64,000 nt of DNA from Rhodanobacter sp. FDAARGOS 1247 (GTDB taxonomy: Bacteria; Pseudomonadota; Gammaproteobacteria; Xanthomonadales; Rhodanobacteraceae): NCBI RefSeq assembly GCF_016889805.1, contig NZ_CP069535.1, positions 1,860,001-1,924,000 on the forward strand, read 5' to 3'. Below the pieces are notes generated by a model. That model saw nothing but the letters and a program-made list of their open reading frames with translations. It did not search any database and was not told the DNA's origin. Below, piece after piece: positions 25,545 to 34,942 of this stretch (the stretch's first letter is position 1; each line of letters begins with the position of its first letter). A program made the translations under genes and the position numbers.

Positions 25545-26416
25545 GCAAGCCCCTGCGCAAAGTGGTGTTCCCCGTCGCCGGCCTCGGCACGCGCTTTCTG
25601 CCGGCGACCAAGGTCGTCGCCAAGGAAATGCTGCCGGTCCTGGACAAGCCTCTGATCCAGTACGCCGTCGACGAGGCCGTGGATGCGGGTGCGGACACGC
25701 TGATTTTCGTCACCAATCGCTACAAGCACGCGATCGCCGACTACTTCGACAAGGCCTACGAGCTGGAGTCGAAATTGCAGGAGAAGGGCAAGGACGAGTT
25801 GCTGGCACTGGTGCAGGGCACCCTGCCGCGCAACGTCCGGGCGATTTTCGTGACGCAGCCCGAAGCGCTGGGCCTGGGCCATGCCGTGCTGTGCGCCAAA
25901 CCCGTTGTCGGTGACGAACCGTTCGGCGTGGTGTTGCCCGATGACCTGATCTGGAACAGCCCCGGCAAGGGCGCGCTGCGGCAGATGGCCGAACTGGCCG
26001 ACGCGCAGCAGGCCGGCGTGATCGCGGTCGAGGAAGTGCCGCACGACGAGACGGACAAGTACGGTATCGTCGACGCGACCCCGATCGATGAACGCAGCGC
26101 GCTGATCCGCAGCATGGTCGAGAAGCCCAAGCCGGCCGATGCCCCGTCGAACCTGGCCGTGGTCGGTCGCTACGTGCTGCCTGGCCGGATCTTCCAGTTG
26201 CTGGAGCAGACCACGCCGGGGGCGGGTGGCGAGATCCAGCTCACCGACGCGATCGATGCCTTGCTCAGGGAGCAGGGCAAGGTGCTGGCGCATCGTTTCG
26301 AAGGCATCCGCTTCGACTGCGGCAACAAGGCCGGGCTGGTCCGCGCCACCATGCACATGGCGATGCAGGATCCGAAGCTCGCACCGACGGTCCGCGCGTT
26401 CCTCGAACAGCTTTGA
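25541..26416 (+). CDS. galU: UTP-glucose-1-phosphate uridylyltransferase
   Basis: Makes UDP-glucose for polysaccharides and LPS. The 291-residue product has the nucleotidyltransferase motif VFPVAGLGTRFLPATKVVAKEMLPV and the conserved FGVVLPDDL and VEKPKPADAPSNLAVVGRY regions. It starts with GTG at 25541, overlapping the stop of the WbpM-like gene (GTGA), so it is translationally coupled and serves the same sugar pathway. Length fits (E. coli 302). Confidence 0.95.
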   Translation: MSKPLRKVVFPVAGLGTRFLPATKVVAKEMLPVLDKPLIQYAVDEAVDAGADTLIFVTNRYKHAIADYFDKAYELESKLQEKGKDELLALVQGTLPRNVRAIFVTQPEALGLGHAVLCAKPVVGDEPFGVVLPDDLIWNSPGKGALRQMAELADAQQAGVIAVEEVPHDETDKYGIVDATPIDERSALIRSMVEKPKPADAPSNLAVVGRYVLPGRIFQLLEQTTPGAGGEIQLTDAIDALLREQGKVLAHRFEGIRFDCGNKAGLVRATMHMAMQDPKLAPTVRAFLEQL

Positions 26417-26426
26417 GCGGTAGCGC

Positions 26427-26456
26427 GCCCGCGCCTGTCAGGTCAGCAGCGCGGGC
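26427..26456 (+). terminator. GC-rich hairpin after galU
   Basis: A perfect 8-bp stem (26427-26434 with 26449-26456) with an inner CTG/CAG pair. No T-run follows. It could end the galU transcript by a Rho-dependent route or sit in the leader of the next gene. Confidence 0.35.
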
Positions 26457-26474
26457 ATGGGCCACGGCGTCGGC

Positions 26475-27764
26475 ATGAATCAGGTTTCCTTCCCTTCGTA
26501 CTACCGCGCCACGGCGACGCCTTACCCGGCATACGCCGCGTTGCAGGGCAGCGGACGCGCCCGGGTGGCGATCGTCGGTGGCGGTTTTGCCGGACTGAAC
26601 ACGGCACTGGGGCTGGCCGAGCGTGGTGTCGGCGAGGTGGTGCTGCTGGAGCGCGAACAGATCGGTTTCGGCGCCTCCGGCCGCAACGGCGGTTTCGTGT
26701 TTGCCGGCTATTCGCTGGGTGAGCAATCGCTGCTCGATCAGCTGGGCGAGCAGCGCGCGCAGGCCATTTTCAGGCTCACCACCGAAGCGGTGCAGCGCAT
26801 TCGCCGGCGCATCGCCGATTACGCCATTCCCTGCGATGCCGTCGACGAGGGCGTGATCTGGGCCAACTGGTTCCGCGATCCCGCCGTGTTGCGCCAGCGC
26901 CAGCAGTTGCTGGCCGGGCACTACGGCGTGCAATGGCAATGGCTGGCCGAGGCGGAACTGCGCCAGCGTATCCACAGCGAGCGTTATCACGACGGCCTGT
27001 ACGAGCGTGACGCGCTGCACCTGCATCCGCTCAACTATGCGATCGGGCTTGCCGCGGCAGCGTCCGGAAAAGGCGTGCGCATCCACGAGAACAGCGGTGT
27101 CCGCAGCCTCGAACGCGAAGGCCTGCAATGGCGTTTGCGCACCGCGCAGGGCGACCTGCTGGTCGACCAGGTGGTGCTGGCCTGCGGCGGTTACCTGGCG
27201 GGCCTGCAGAAGCCGATCGACCGGGCGATCCTGCCGATCGCCACCTACGTGATGGTCACCGAACCGCTGGGGCCACGGATGGACGACTGCCTGGCCACCC
27301 GCGCCGCGGTCTACGACAGCCGCTTTGCATTCGATTACTACCGCGCGCTGCCGGACACCCGGTTGCTGTGGGGTGGTCGCATCTCGATCCGCAACCGCTC
27401 GCCCCAGGCGGTGCAGCGGCTGCTGACAAGAGACCTGCTGCGGGTGTTTCCCCAATTGCACGGCGTGAAAATCGATTACGCGTGGTCGGGCCTGATGAGC
27501 TATGCGCGCCACCAGATGCCGCAAATCGGCGGCAGTGACAACGGGCTCTGGTGGGCACAGGCGTTTGGCGGCCATGGCCTGGCGCCGGCCTGCGCGGCCG
27601 GCGAACTGCTGGCGGCGGCGATCGCCGATGGCGACCAGGGCTGGAAACAGTTTGCCGACTACGGCCTGGGCAGCACGCACCGGCCGTTCGGTTATCTTGG
27701 TGCGCAGGCGACCTACTGGTGGCAGCAGGGCCGCGACTGGTTGAAGACGAGGCTGGAAGGATGA
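26475..27764 (+). CDS. FAD-dependent amine oxidase-like protein (PuuB/OrdL type)
   Basis: A 429-residue DAO-family flavoprotein. It has the N-terminal dinucleotide-binding motif [21 protein letters not shown] (about residues 33-53), followed by the covalent-FAD-family-like block [18 protein letters not shown] and the C-terminal [21 protein letters not shown]. This is the pattern of gamma-glutamylputrescine oxidases and related amino-acid oxidases. The substrate is not determined; no other polyamine genes are nearby. ATG at 26475 ([10 protein letters not shown]) is used because PSYYRAT-type starts are conserved; an in-frame ATG at 26457 exists. It overlaps the next gene by 4 bases. Confidence 0.85.
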   Translation: MNQVSFPSYYRATATPYPAYAALQGSGRARVAIVGGGFAGLNTALGLAERGVGEVVLLEREQIGFGASGRNGGFVFAGYSLGEQSLLDQLGEQRAQAIFRLTTEAVQRIRRRIADYAIPCDAVDEGVIWANWFRDPAVLRQRQQLLAGHYGVQWQWLAEAELRQRIHSERYHDGLYERDALHLHPLNYAIGLAAAASGKGVRIHENSGVRSLEREGLQWRLRTAQGDLLVDQVVLACGGYLAGLQKPIDRAILPIATYVMVTEPLGPRMDDCLATRAAVYDSRFAFDYYRALPDTRLLWGGRISIRNRSPQAVQRLLTRDLLRVFPQLHGVKIDYAWSGLMSYARHQMPQIGGSDNGLWWAQAFGGHGLAPACAAGELLAAAIADGDQGWKQFADYGLGSTHRPFGYLGAQATYWWQQGRDWLKTRLEG

Positions 27765-28108
27765 GCGAAGCAGGGCAGGGTGAAATCAGCTGGGCCGATT
27801 TCGAGAAGGTGCGGATCGTCGCCGGTACGGTGACACGGGTGGAAGCGTTCCCCGAGGCGCGCAAGCCGGCCTGGAAAGTGTGGGTGGATTTCGGCGCGTA
27901 CGGCGAGAAGAAGACCAGCGCGCAGATCGCCGCGCTGTACAGCGCCGAGCAACTCGTGGGCCGGCAGATCGTCGGCGTGATCAACTTTCCCGAAAAGCAG
28001 ATCGGCCCGTTTCGTTCGCAGTTCCTGCTGACCGGGTTTCACACCGACGACGGGGTGGTGTTGACCGCCGTCGAGCGGCCGGTGCCGAACGGTACGCGCC
28101 TGGCCTGA
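27761..28108 (+). CDS. tRNA-binding-domain protein, CsaA-like
   Basis: A 115-residue protein consisting of one OB-fold tRNA-binding domain as in CsaA and the C-terminus of MetRS. Signature parts are [33 protein letters not shown] and [20 protein letters not shown]. CsaA is reported to have chaperone or export-linked activity in Bacillus, but its role in proteobacteria is unclear. ATG at 27761 overlaps the stop of the FAD oxidase gene (ATGA), so the two are co-translated. It ends 4 bases before the convergent metallo-hydrolase gene. Confidence 0.88.
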   Translation: MSEAGQGEISWADFEKVRIVAGTVTRVEAFPEARKPAWKVWVDFGAYGEKKTSAQIAALYSAEQLVGRQIVGVINFPEKQIGPFRSQFLLTGFHTDDGVVLTAVERPVPNGTRLA

Positions 28109-28112
28109 GTCG

Positions 28113-29033
28113 TCAGCGGTCCAGCCAGACCTCCAGCCCCTGCGCATTCAGCTCGATGTCCATGCCCAGCAGTTGGCGCAAGGTGCTGCGCCCGAAGTTC
28201 CAGCCGTGCGCTTCGGCGCGGGTGGCGTAGAGCTCGGTGAGCGACTCCATCAACACGGCGTGTCGGTCGGGTTGGCCGTGCGCGGCGCGGGCCAGCGCGA
28301 CCATCGCGTCGATCTGCGTGTGCAGGTCGGTGGCCAGCCGTTCCACCGCTTCCACCCGGCCGTAGTGGGTGAGGTACATCGCCTCGGGCCGCAGCGCGAT
28401 CAAGCGTTCGATCGAGGCATGCAGCGCTTCCGGGTCGAACTGCACCGGCGAGGTGGTGGGCAGGATGAACGGGCCCTGCGCCGTGTCGAAATCGCGATAC
28501 GACAGGCCGAACACGTCGCCGGTGAAACAGACGTTGGCACGCTCGTCGTAGACGGTGAGGTGGTGCTTCGCATGGCCCGGGGTATCGATGCACGACAGCG
28601 GCCGCCCGACCAGGTCCACCACGTGCCCGTCCGCCGCCTCGATCACCCGCTCGGCCGGAATGGGCCGCAGCCGGCCGTAGGTCTGTTCCATCACCGCCTC
28701 GCCGTAGACGGCGCTGGCGCCGGCCCACAACACCGACGGGTCGATCATGTGGCGTGCCCCGCGCGGATGCACCACCAGCTTCGCGTTTGGCAGCTGCGCG
28801 ATCAGCTCGCCGGCGCCGCCGGCATGGTCCAGATGCACGTGGGTGAGGATCAGCCAGTCGACATCGGCCGGCGTGATGCCGGCGTGGCCCAGTGCATCCA
28901 GCATGCGCGGCACCGCGAAGTTGGTGCCGCAGTCGATGAACGCGCCGCGGCCGTTCTCGACGACCAGGTAGGCCGCGTCGAACTGTGGCCGCACGAAGCC
29001 GGTATCGATGGTGTGGATGCCGTGTGCTGCCAT
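28113..29033 (-). CDS. MBL-fold metallo-hydrolase
   Basis: A 306-residue metallo-beta-lactamase-fold enzyme. The metal site is complete: LTHVHLDHAGGAGE (HxHxDH, about residues 67-72), then DTPGHAKHH, FTGDVFGLSY and a late LTHYGRVE. The substrate is unknown; related proteins include glyoxalase II-like and lactonase-like hydrolases. ATG at 29033 (MAAHGIHTIDTGF) is chosen because conserved sequence begins there, though the frame is open upstream to 29153. It stands alone, divergent from the cupredoxin gene. Confidence 0.85.
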   Translation of the reverse strand: MAAHGIHTIDTGFVRPQFDAAYLVVENGRGAFIDCGTNFAVPRMLDALGHAGITPADVDWLILTHVHLDHAGGAGELIAQLPNAKLVVHPRGARHMIDPSVLWAGASAVYGEAVMEQTYGRLRPIPAERVIEAADGHVVDLVGRPLSCIDTPGHAKHHLTVYDERANVCFTGDVFGLSYRDFDTAQGPFILPTTSPVQFDPEALHASIERLIALRPEAMYLTHYGRVEAVERLATDLHTQIDAMVALARAAHGQPDRHAVLMESLTELYATRAEAHGWNFGRSTLRQLLGMDIELNAQGLEVWLDR

Positions 29034-29177
29034 GCCTGCCTCGCGATCGGTGGATTCCGCGAGGGTAGCAAGTTGCCGGGGCCACGGCACGGCCGCCCGG
29101 GTTGATTCCGGTGAATCCGGCCAGCAGGCAAACTGCGGTAGGCTAGCTGCCAATGAGGGGATCGGGGGACTCCGTCA

Positions 29178-29831
29178 ATGCGCTGCCTGCTCGTGGTTGC
29201 GTCACTGCTGCTGGGAAATGCATGGCCGCTGCTGGCGGCGGAGGTCACCGTCCACCTCGACGATGGCCGCGGCCATGCGGTGAGCGACGCGGTGGTCATG
29301 CTGATCCCGGATGCGGCTCCGGCTGTGGCATCGGCGCCACCGGCACCGGCCACCCACGTCGTCGACCAGCGGGACGAGACCTTCGTTCCCTACGTGCAAC
29401 TGCTCCGCCCCGGCGACGAGGTGGTGTTCCGCAACAGCGACAGCACCCGCCATCACGTCTATTCGTTCGCCGCGATCAGGACTTTCGAATTCGTGCTGCG
29501 GCCGGGGGAAAGCTCGCCGGCCCTGGTGATGGACAAGAGCGGCATCGCCGCGGTGGGCTGCAACATCCACGACCACATGATCACCTATCTGTTCGTATCC
29601 GCGGTGCCGGCGATCGCGCTGTCCGGTGGTGACGGCAACGCCACCATCGGTCATCTGGCGCCGGGTCGCTACACCGCGCACGTCTGGCACCCGCAGCTGC
29701 ATCCCGGTCATCCGCAACCGAGCCAAAGCGTGACCATCGGGGGTGATGCCGACATCGGGCATCTGGATTTCACGCTGTCGCTGATGCCCGATCCGCGCAT
29801 GTTCATGGATCGCGAGCACCTGGACTACTGA
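29178..29831 (+). CDS. Exported cupredoxin-like (methylamine-utilisation-type) protein
   Basis: A 217-residue periplasmic protein with a signal peptide (residues 1-20, ending LLAAE). The plastocyanin-like core has likely copper ligands: a His at 92/93 (RHHVYSF), C128, His at 131 or 133, and M134 (CNIHDHM). This matches blue-copper geometry and proteins often annotated as methylamine utilisation protein. It heads an apparent operon with an EAL phosphodiesterase (7-base gap) and an outer-membrane protein. The link suggests a periplasmic redox or copper signal feeding c-di-GMP control, which is inference. Confidence 0.82.
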   Translation: MRCLLVVASLLLGNAWPLLAAEVTVHLDDGRGHAVSDAVVMLIPDAAPAVASAPPAPATHVVDQRDETFVPYVQLLRPGDEVVFRNSDSTRHHVYSFAAIRTFEFVLRPGESSPALVMDKSGIAAVGCNIHDHMITYLFVSAVPAIALSGGDGNATIGHLAPGRYTAHVWHPQLHPGHPQPSQSVTIGGDADIGHLDFTLSLMPDPRMFMDREHLDY

Positions 29832-29838
29832 GCCGACC

Positions 29839-32193
29839 ATGCGCACCATGGGTTTCCGCCTTCGCCTCGCGCTGTTCTTCGTCGCCACCCTGGTGACGGT
29901 GCAACTGCTGACCGCCGGCCTCGTCTACGAGGTGACCCGGCGCGCCCTGGTGACCGAAGGCGAGCGCCAGCTGACCGCCAACGCGCAGGCATTCGTGGCG
30001 CAGATGGACGACATCTCGGCGCGGATCGGCGGCAATGTCGAAGTGCTGTCGCTCGATTACGCGCTGCGCTCGGCCATCGCCGAACGCGATCGTGGCACCG
30101 TGTTGTCGGTGCTGCGCAACCACGGCCGGCGGGTGGGCGCCTCGCGCATGCTGCTGATCGGCCTGGACGGAACGGTCGAGGCCGATACCGCCGCCACCAC
30201 GAGTACGCCGCAGCGCTTTCCGTTTCCCGACCTGATCGATGACGCCTATGACCGGCGCACCGCCGCGGTGGTCGCGCTGGACGGCAAGGCGTCGTGGATG
30301 GTGGTGGTGCCGATCTACGCGCCGCAGCCGGTGGGCCTGGTGGTGGTCAACGTGCCGCTGGATGACGTGCTGCTGGCGCACATGCAGCGGCTTTCCGCCT
30401 TGCCCCGCGACATCGAGCTGGCCACGCAGACCGCCCCGGATCGCTGGGACGTGGTGGCACGGGGCGATCGCCACACCGGGCTGGTCGACAGCCTCGCCAG
30501 CGCACATCGCGGGCTGCCGTGGAAACCGCTGCTGACCGAGGTCGGCGGCAAGGAATACATGGTGCTGGCGCAGCGCCTGAAGCAGCCGAAGCAGGGCGCG
30601 CCGGTGGTGGCGGTGCTGGGCTATTCGCTGGACGACGCGCTGAGTCCGTTCCGCTCGATCGCGATCGCGTGGGCGACCCTGCTGGCGTTGGGCCTGGGCG
30701 TGGGCCTGCTCGGCGCATGGGTCACCGCGCGCAGCGTGTCGCGCCCGGTCGAGGCGCTGGCCGCCGCGGTGCGACGCATCGGGGCGGGTGATTACCGCAC
30801 CCCCGCCAGCACCCGGCGACATGACGAAATCGGCCAGTTGGCCGGCGCCTTCGACGCCATGACCGAAGCGGTGCGCCAGCGCGAGCTGCGTATCCGCCAC
30901 CAGGCCATGCACGACAGCGTCACCGACCTGCCCAACCGGCTGGCCGCCGAAGCCAGCATCGACGAAAGCCTGGCAAGCCATGCGGGCGAGGGCGCCCTGC
31001 TGATGGTCGGCCTGACGCGGGCGCCCGAAATCATCAAGACGATGGGACACGCCCTGTGCGACCGGCTGATGCGCGACGCCAGCGAACGCATCCGCCGGGT
31101 CGCGATGGATGCCTTCCTCGCCCGCACCAGCGACACGCAGTTCATGCTGTGGCTGCCGCGGGCCGGGCAGGACGCCGCGATCGCGGCCGGGCTGCGCGTG
31201 CTCGACGCGCTCAACGAGCCGTACCAGGAAACCGACGTCAGCATCGACCGGCTGCCGTCCGTGGGCATCGCGATGGCGCCGGCCGATGGCCGGCAAGCCG
31301 ACATGCTGTTGCGCCATGCCGAGGTCGCCCAGTTCGCCGCCGCCGGGTCGGCCAGCGCGCTGAGTTTCTATGATGCGACCACCGACCCGCATCGGCCCGA
31401 ACGGCTGTCGCTGATGGGCGACCTGCGCGAGGCGCTCGATCGCGACGGCCTGCTGCTGCACTACCAACCCAAGTTCGACCTCGCCAGCCAGCGCACCGAC
31501 GGTGCCGAGGCGCTGCTGCGCTGGAGCCATCCGCGACGCGGCTGGGTGGCGCCGGACACGTTCATCGGCATGGCCGAGGACACCGGCAACATCCATCGTG
31601 TCAGCCGCTGGGTGCTGGCCAGCGCGCTGGCGCAGGTTCAGCGCTGGATCGAACGTGGCCTGGCGCTGCACATCGCGGTGAATCTGTCGACCCGCGACCT
31701 GGAGGATGCCGAGTTGCCGGCGTGGATCGCCGCGCTGCTGTCGATCCATCGGGTGCCGGCATCCTGCCTGACCGTGGAAGTGACCGAGCGGGCCGTGATC
31801 GGCGAACCGGACACGGCGATCCGCATCCTGCGTGGGCTCGCCGAGCAGGGCATCGGCATCGCGATCGACGATTTCGGCGTGGGCCAGGCGACCTTCGCCT
31901 ACCTGCGCCACCTGCCGGTCAGCGAACTGAAGATCGACCAGATGTTCGTCCGGCACCTGGCCACCGATGCGAACGACCGGATCATCGTGCGTTCCATCGT
32001 CGAGCTGAGTCATCAGCTGGGCTATCGCGTCACCGCCGAAGGCGTGGAGGACCAGGGCGCGCTGGATTACCTGGCCGCGGTCGGCTGCGATCATGCGCAG
32101 GGCTTCTTCATCGCCCGGCCGATGCCGGCCGAGGCTTTCGCGACCTTCGTCGGCGGGCAGGCCGGGCTGGCCGCCGCGGGGCCGCGCCGATGA
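29839..32193 (+). CDS. Membrane sensor c-di-GMP phosphodiesterase (HAMP, degenerate GGDEF, EAL)
   Basis: The 784-residue product has an N-terminal membrane helix (residues 6-29), a periplasmic sensor domain of about 240 residues, a second helix (about 272-296), HAMP (to about 345), GGDEF-like and EAL domains. The EAL site looks active: EALLRW (E about 557), DDFG (about 677) and TAEGVE. In the GGDEF domain the signature loop reads ARTSDTQFMLW, so the cyclase site is lost and the protein should only degrade c-di-GMP. The sensor may read its periplasmic cupredoxin neighbour. The stop overlaps the next start (ATGA). Confidence 0.9.
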   Translation: MRTMGFRLRLALFFVATLVTVQLLTAGLVYEVTRRALVTEGERQLTANAQAFVAQMDDISARIGGNVEVLSLDYALRSAIAERDRGTVLSVLRNHGRRVGASRMLLIGLDGTVEADTAATTSTPQRFPFPDLIDDAYDRRTAAVVALDGKASWMVVVPIYAPQPVGLVVVNVPLDDVLLAHMQRLSALPRDIELATQTAPDRWDVVARGDRHTGLVDSLASAHRGLPWKPLLTEVGGKEYMVLAQRLKQPKQGAPVVAVLGYSLDDALSPFRSIAIAWATLLALGLGVGLLGAWVTARSVSRPVEALAAAVRRIGAGDYRTPASTRRHDEIGQLAGAFDAMTEAVRQRELRIRHQAMHDSVTDLPNRLAAEASIDESLASHAGEGALLMVGLTRAPEIIKTMGHALCDRLMRDASERIRRVAMDAFLARTSDTQFMLWLPRAGQDAAIAAGLRVLDALNEPYQETDVSIDRLPSVGIAMAPADGRQADMLLRHAEVAQFAAAGSASALSFYDATTDPHRPERLSLMGDLREALDRDGLLLHYQPKFDLASQRTDGAEALLRWSHPRRGWVAPDTFIGMAEDTGNIHRVSRWVLASALAQVQRWIERGLALHIAVNLSTRDLEDAELPAWIAALLSIHRVPASCLTVEVTERAVIGEPDTAIRILRGLAEQGIGIAIDDFGVGQATFAYLRHLPVSELKIDQMFVRHLATDANDRIIVRSIVELSHQLGYRVTAEGVEDQGALDYLAAVGCDHAQGFFIARPMPAEAFATFVGGQAGLAAAGPRR

Positions 32194-33401
32194 TGCGCCG
32201 GGCCTGCCTGTGCTGCCTGCTGGTCCTGTACGTGCCGGCAGGTCTCGCCCAGGAGTTCAAGTTGCATGCATGGCTGGACGGGCGCCTGGTCGCCGCGCCC
32301 GGCGAAACCAGCTGGATCCGCGGCGGCCTGGGCAAGACGCGTTTCGGCGGTGGCGGCGTCGATGCCCGCTTCGGCGGTGCGGGCGTGGTCGGCACCGCCC
32401 AGTTCACGCCCGCGCTGATGGCGCTGGCCTCCGTCCAGTGGCAGGACACCGACTACGCCACGCTGGACACGATCGAAGCCTACCTGCGCTACCGCCCGGT
32501 GTCGCTGTCGCGCTGGCGCTGGTCAGTGCAGGCCGGCGCTTTCCTGCCGCCGATCTCGCTGGAGAACAATGCGATCGGCTGGACCAGCTCGTGGACGCTC
32601 ACGCCCTCGGCGATCAACAGCTGGGTCGGTGAGGAACTGCGCGCGACGGGCGCGGAGGGCCGGCTCGAATGGCGTGGCGACGACGCCAGCTGGGAACTGC
32701 GCAGCGCGCTGTTCCAGCGCAACGATCCGGCCGGCAACCTGCTGGCCGTGCGTGGCTGGTCGCTCAGCGACCTCACCTACGGGCTGGGCAGCCGCCCGCA
32801 CGAGCCCGACGCGGTGGTGCGCCGAAACGGCGGCCAGCCGCCGGGACGCTACGATCCGTTCCAGAACATCGGCCATCGCAGCGGCTGGTACGCGAACCTG
32901 GACTGGCGCACGTCTGCCGGCGACAGGCTGAGCCTGATGCGTTACGACAACCGCGCCGATCCGGCCGCGCACAGCGACAGCGGCGTATTCGCCTGGCACA
33001 CCTGGTTCTGGAGCCTGGGCGCCTCGGCCGACACCGGCCCGATCCGCTGGATCGCCCAGGCGATGGACGGCGCCACCGTGATCGAGCCGGTGGACGGATT
33101 GCAGTTCGAAACGCGCTTCCGCTCGGCCTTCCTGCTGGCGGGATGGAACCGAGGGGCGTGGCGCCCGGCATTGCGCATCGAGCACTTCAGCACCCGCGAA
33201 CTCGCCGCCGCCGTGGGCACCGGCCAGGGCGAGCACGGCAACGCCGTCACCGCGGCGCTCAACTGGCGCCCGCGCGACTGGCTGCGATTGAGCGCCGAGG
33301 TGCTGCGCATCGACAGCGTGCGCACGCAGCGCGTCGACGCGGGGCTGGCGCCGGGGTCAGCGGTCACCCAGGTGCAGCTGGGCGTGCGGCTGATCTATTG
33401 A
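32190..33401 (+). CDS. Predicted outer-membrane beta-barrel protein
   Basis: A 403-residue protein with a signal peptide (about residues 1-21, ending PAGLAQ). The mature part alternates polar and aromatic residues with many Trp/Tyr girdle positions and ends in a strand with a terminal aromatic residue (VQLGVRLIY), as porins do. It starts at ATG 32190, overlapping the stop of the EAL gene, so the three genes from 29178 form one operon. The specific function is not recognisable; proteins of this context are usually hypothetical or porin-like. Confidence 0.75.
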   Translation: MMRRACLCCLLVLYVPAGLAQEFKLHAWLDGRLVAAPGETSWIRGGLGKTRFGGGGVDARFGGAGVVGTAQFTPALMALASVQWQDTDYATLDTIEAYLRYRPVSLSRWRWSVQAGAFLPPISLENNAIGWTSSWTLTPSAINSWVGEELRATGAEGRLEWRGDDASWELRSALFQRNDPAGNLLAVRGWSLSDLTYGLGSRPHEPDAVVRRNGGQPPGRYDPFQNIGHRSGWYANLDWRTSAGDRLSLMRYDNRADPAAHSDSGVFAWHTWFWSLGASADTGPIRWIAQAMDGATVIEPVDGLQFETRFRSAFLLAGWNRGAWRPALRIEHFSTRELAAAVGTGQGEHGNAVTAALNWRPRDWLRLSAEVLRIDSVRTQRVDAGLAPGSAVTQVQLGVRLIY

Positions 33402-33509
33402 ACAGTTTCCGCGAGATGTTCGCCCGGCATGCGGGAACCTCCTGCGCACGATTGCATCCGATCCCTGACGATCCACTTCATCCATGCCATGCCACGAGGG
33501 GAGAACGAC

Positions 33510-33851
33510 ATGTTGCTCTATGCAGTCCTGATTTTTGCGGTGGCCGCCATCGGCGGCCTGGTGCTGGCTTCCAGCGTGCTGCGCGGCAAGCTGGCGCCGT
33601 GGGCAATCTCGGCATTGCACGCCTTGCTGGGCGCCAGCGGCCTGGTGCTGCTGATCCTGGTCGTGCTGCAGGGCGCGGCGCCGGGACGGCTCACTGCGGC
33701 GCTGGCCTTGCTGGTGCTGGCGGCGCTGGGCGGCTTCTTCCTCGCTTCGTTCCACATGCGCAAACAGGTGGCGCCCAAAGCCGTGGTGCTCGTGCATGCC
33801 GGCGTCGCGGTGGTCGGCTTCCTGACCCTGCTCAGCCTGCTGCTGGGCTGA
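33510..33851 (+). CDS. Four-helix inner-membrane protein, unknown function
   Basis: A 113-residue protein that is almost entirely hydrophobic, with four membrane segments (about residues 2-20, 30-52, 58-80 and 88-112) and short loops. ATG at 33510 has GAGGGGAG (33495-33502) upstream. It is followed after 6 bases by a DUF2231-type membrane protein, so the pair likely forms a two-gene unit. I do not recognise the family. Confidence 0.75.
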   Translation: MLLYAVLIFAVAAIGGLVLASSVLRGKLAPWAISALHALLGASGLVLLILVVLQGAAPGRLTAALALLVLAALGGFFLASFHMRKQVAPKAVVLVHAGVAVVGFLTLLSLLLG

Positions 33852-33857
33852 GCGGCC

Positions 33858-34283
33858 ATGCGCCATCCGCTGCACCCCGCACTGGTCCATTTCCCGATCG
33901 CCTGCTGGTCGCTGGCCACGGCGGCGGATCTGGCCAGCCTGGTCTGGGGTGAGCCGGCGTGGCATCTTGCCGGCGTGTTGCTGGTGGCGGGGATCGGCTT
34001 CGCGATACCCGCCATGCTGGCCGGTTTCCTGGAGCTGGCGAAAGTCGCCGCGGACCACCCGGCGATCCGCGACCTCCACCGGCACATGATCGCGGTGATG
34101 AGCGCACTGTCCTGCTATGCGGCCAGCCTGTTCCTGCGCCTGCAGGGCGCCCGGCTGACCGAACCGGGCGTGCCGGCGATCGCGCTGAGCGTGCTGGGTT
34201 TCGTCGCGCTGGGCGTTGCCGGCTGGCTCGGCGGCAAGCTGGTGTATGGACACCGGCTCGGCGTCACTCCACCGTCGGCGTAG
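33858..34283 (+). CDS. DUF2231-type membrane protein
   Basis: A 141-residue protein with four predicted membrane helices. It starts RHPLHPALVHFPIACWSLA, the HPxxVHFP signature typical of DUF2231 proteins, and has conserved His in HPAIRDLHRHM that could bind metal or haem. Its function is not known. The 3' end overlaps the convergent alkA gene by 20 bases. Confidence 0.82.
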   Translation: MRHPLHPALVHFPIACWSLATAADLASLVWGEPAWHLAGVLLVAGIGFAIPAMLAGFLELAKVAADHPAIRDLHRHMIAVMSALSCYAASLFLRLQGARLTEPGVPAIALSVLGFVALGVAGWLGGKLVYGHRLGVTPPSA

Positions 34284-34926
34284 TGGCCCGCTTTGCCTTC
34301 ACCGGTCGGGGGACGCGCCACAGATACCACGCCGCAGCCGTGCGATGCGGGCTCCACGCCTGGCCGATCAGCGCCATCGCCTTCGGCGTCGGCGCCGCGT
34401 CGAGCGACTTCAGCAGCCGGTAGCCTTCGCGCACGCCGAAATCGTCAGCCGGCAGGATATCGGGCCGGGCCAGGCTGTAGATCAGGAACATCTCCACCGT
34501 CCACCGACCGATACCCTTCAGCGCGCTCAGGCGGGCGATGAGCTCGTCGTCGGCGAGCGACTGCGCGGTGGCGAGGTCGGGCACCAAGCCTTCCAGCGTG
34601 GCTGCGACGATGCCCCGGATCGTCTCGATCTTGCGCGCCGAGAAACCACAGGCGCGCATCGCGTCGAAGCTGGCGTCGAGCAGTTGCCGCGGCGACGGAA
34701 ACGCCGACCGTGGATGCAGGGCGAGCAGACGGGCGACGATCGCATCACCGGCCTTGACGTGCAGTTGCTGGTAGGCGACCGCGCGCACCAGCGCCTCGTA
34801 CGGCTCGCGGGCGGGTTTCGGCTCGTGTCCGCAAGGACCGAGTTGCGCCACCAGCTGCGCCCAGTCGGCGTCGATTGATGCGAGATGTTTCGATGCATCG
34901 ACGGATGCCGGCTTGCGGCCTTTCAT
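34264..34926 (-). CDS. alkA: DNA-3-methyladenine glycosylase II (AlkA-like)
   Basis: Removes alkylated purines such as 3-methyladenine. The 220-residue product carries the helix-hairpin-helix and Gly/Pro-Asp motif of the HhH-GPD family: LKGIGRWTVEMFLIYSLARPDILPADDFGV, with the catalytic Asp in PADD. It lacks the N-terminal beta domain of E. coli AlkA (282 residues), so it is of the shorter MAG/AlkA type. It is the last gene of an ada-led operon, 16 bases after alkB. Confidence 0.92.
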   Translation of the reverse strand: MKGRKPASVDASKHLASIDADWAQLVAQLGPCGHEPKPAREPYEALVRAVAYQQLHVKAGDAIVARLLALHPRSAFPSPRQLLDASFDAMRACGFSARKIETIRGIVAATLEGLVPDLATAQSLADDELIARLSALKGIGRWTVEMFLIYSLARPDILPADDFGVREGYRLLKSLDAAPTPKAMALIGQAWSPHRTAAAWYLWRVPRPVKAKRATTPTVE

Positions 34927-34942
34927 CGGGCGAACTCCCTGG

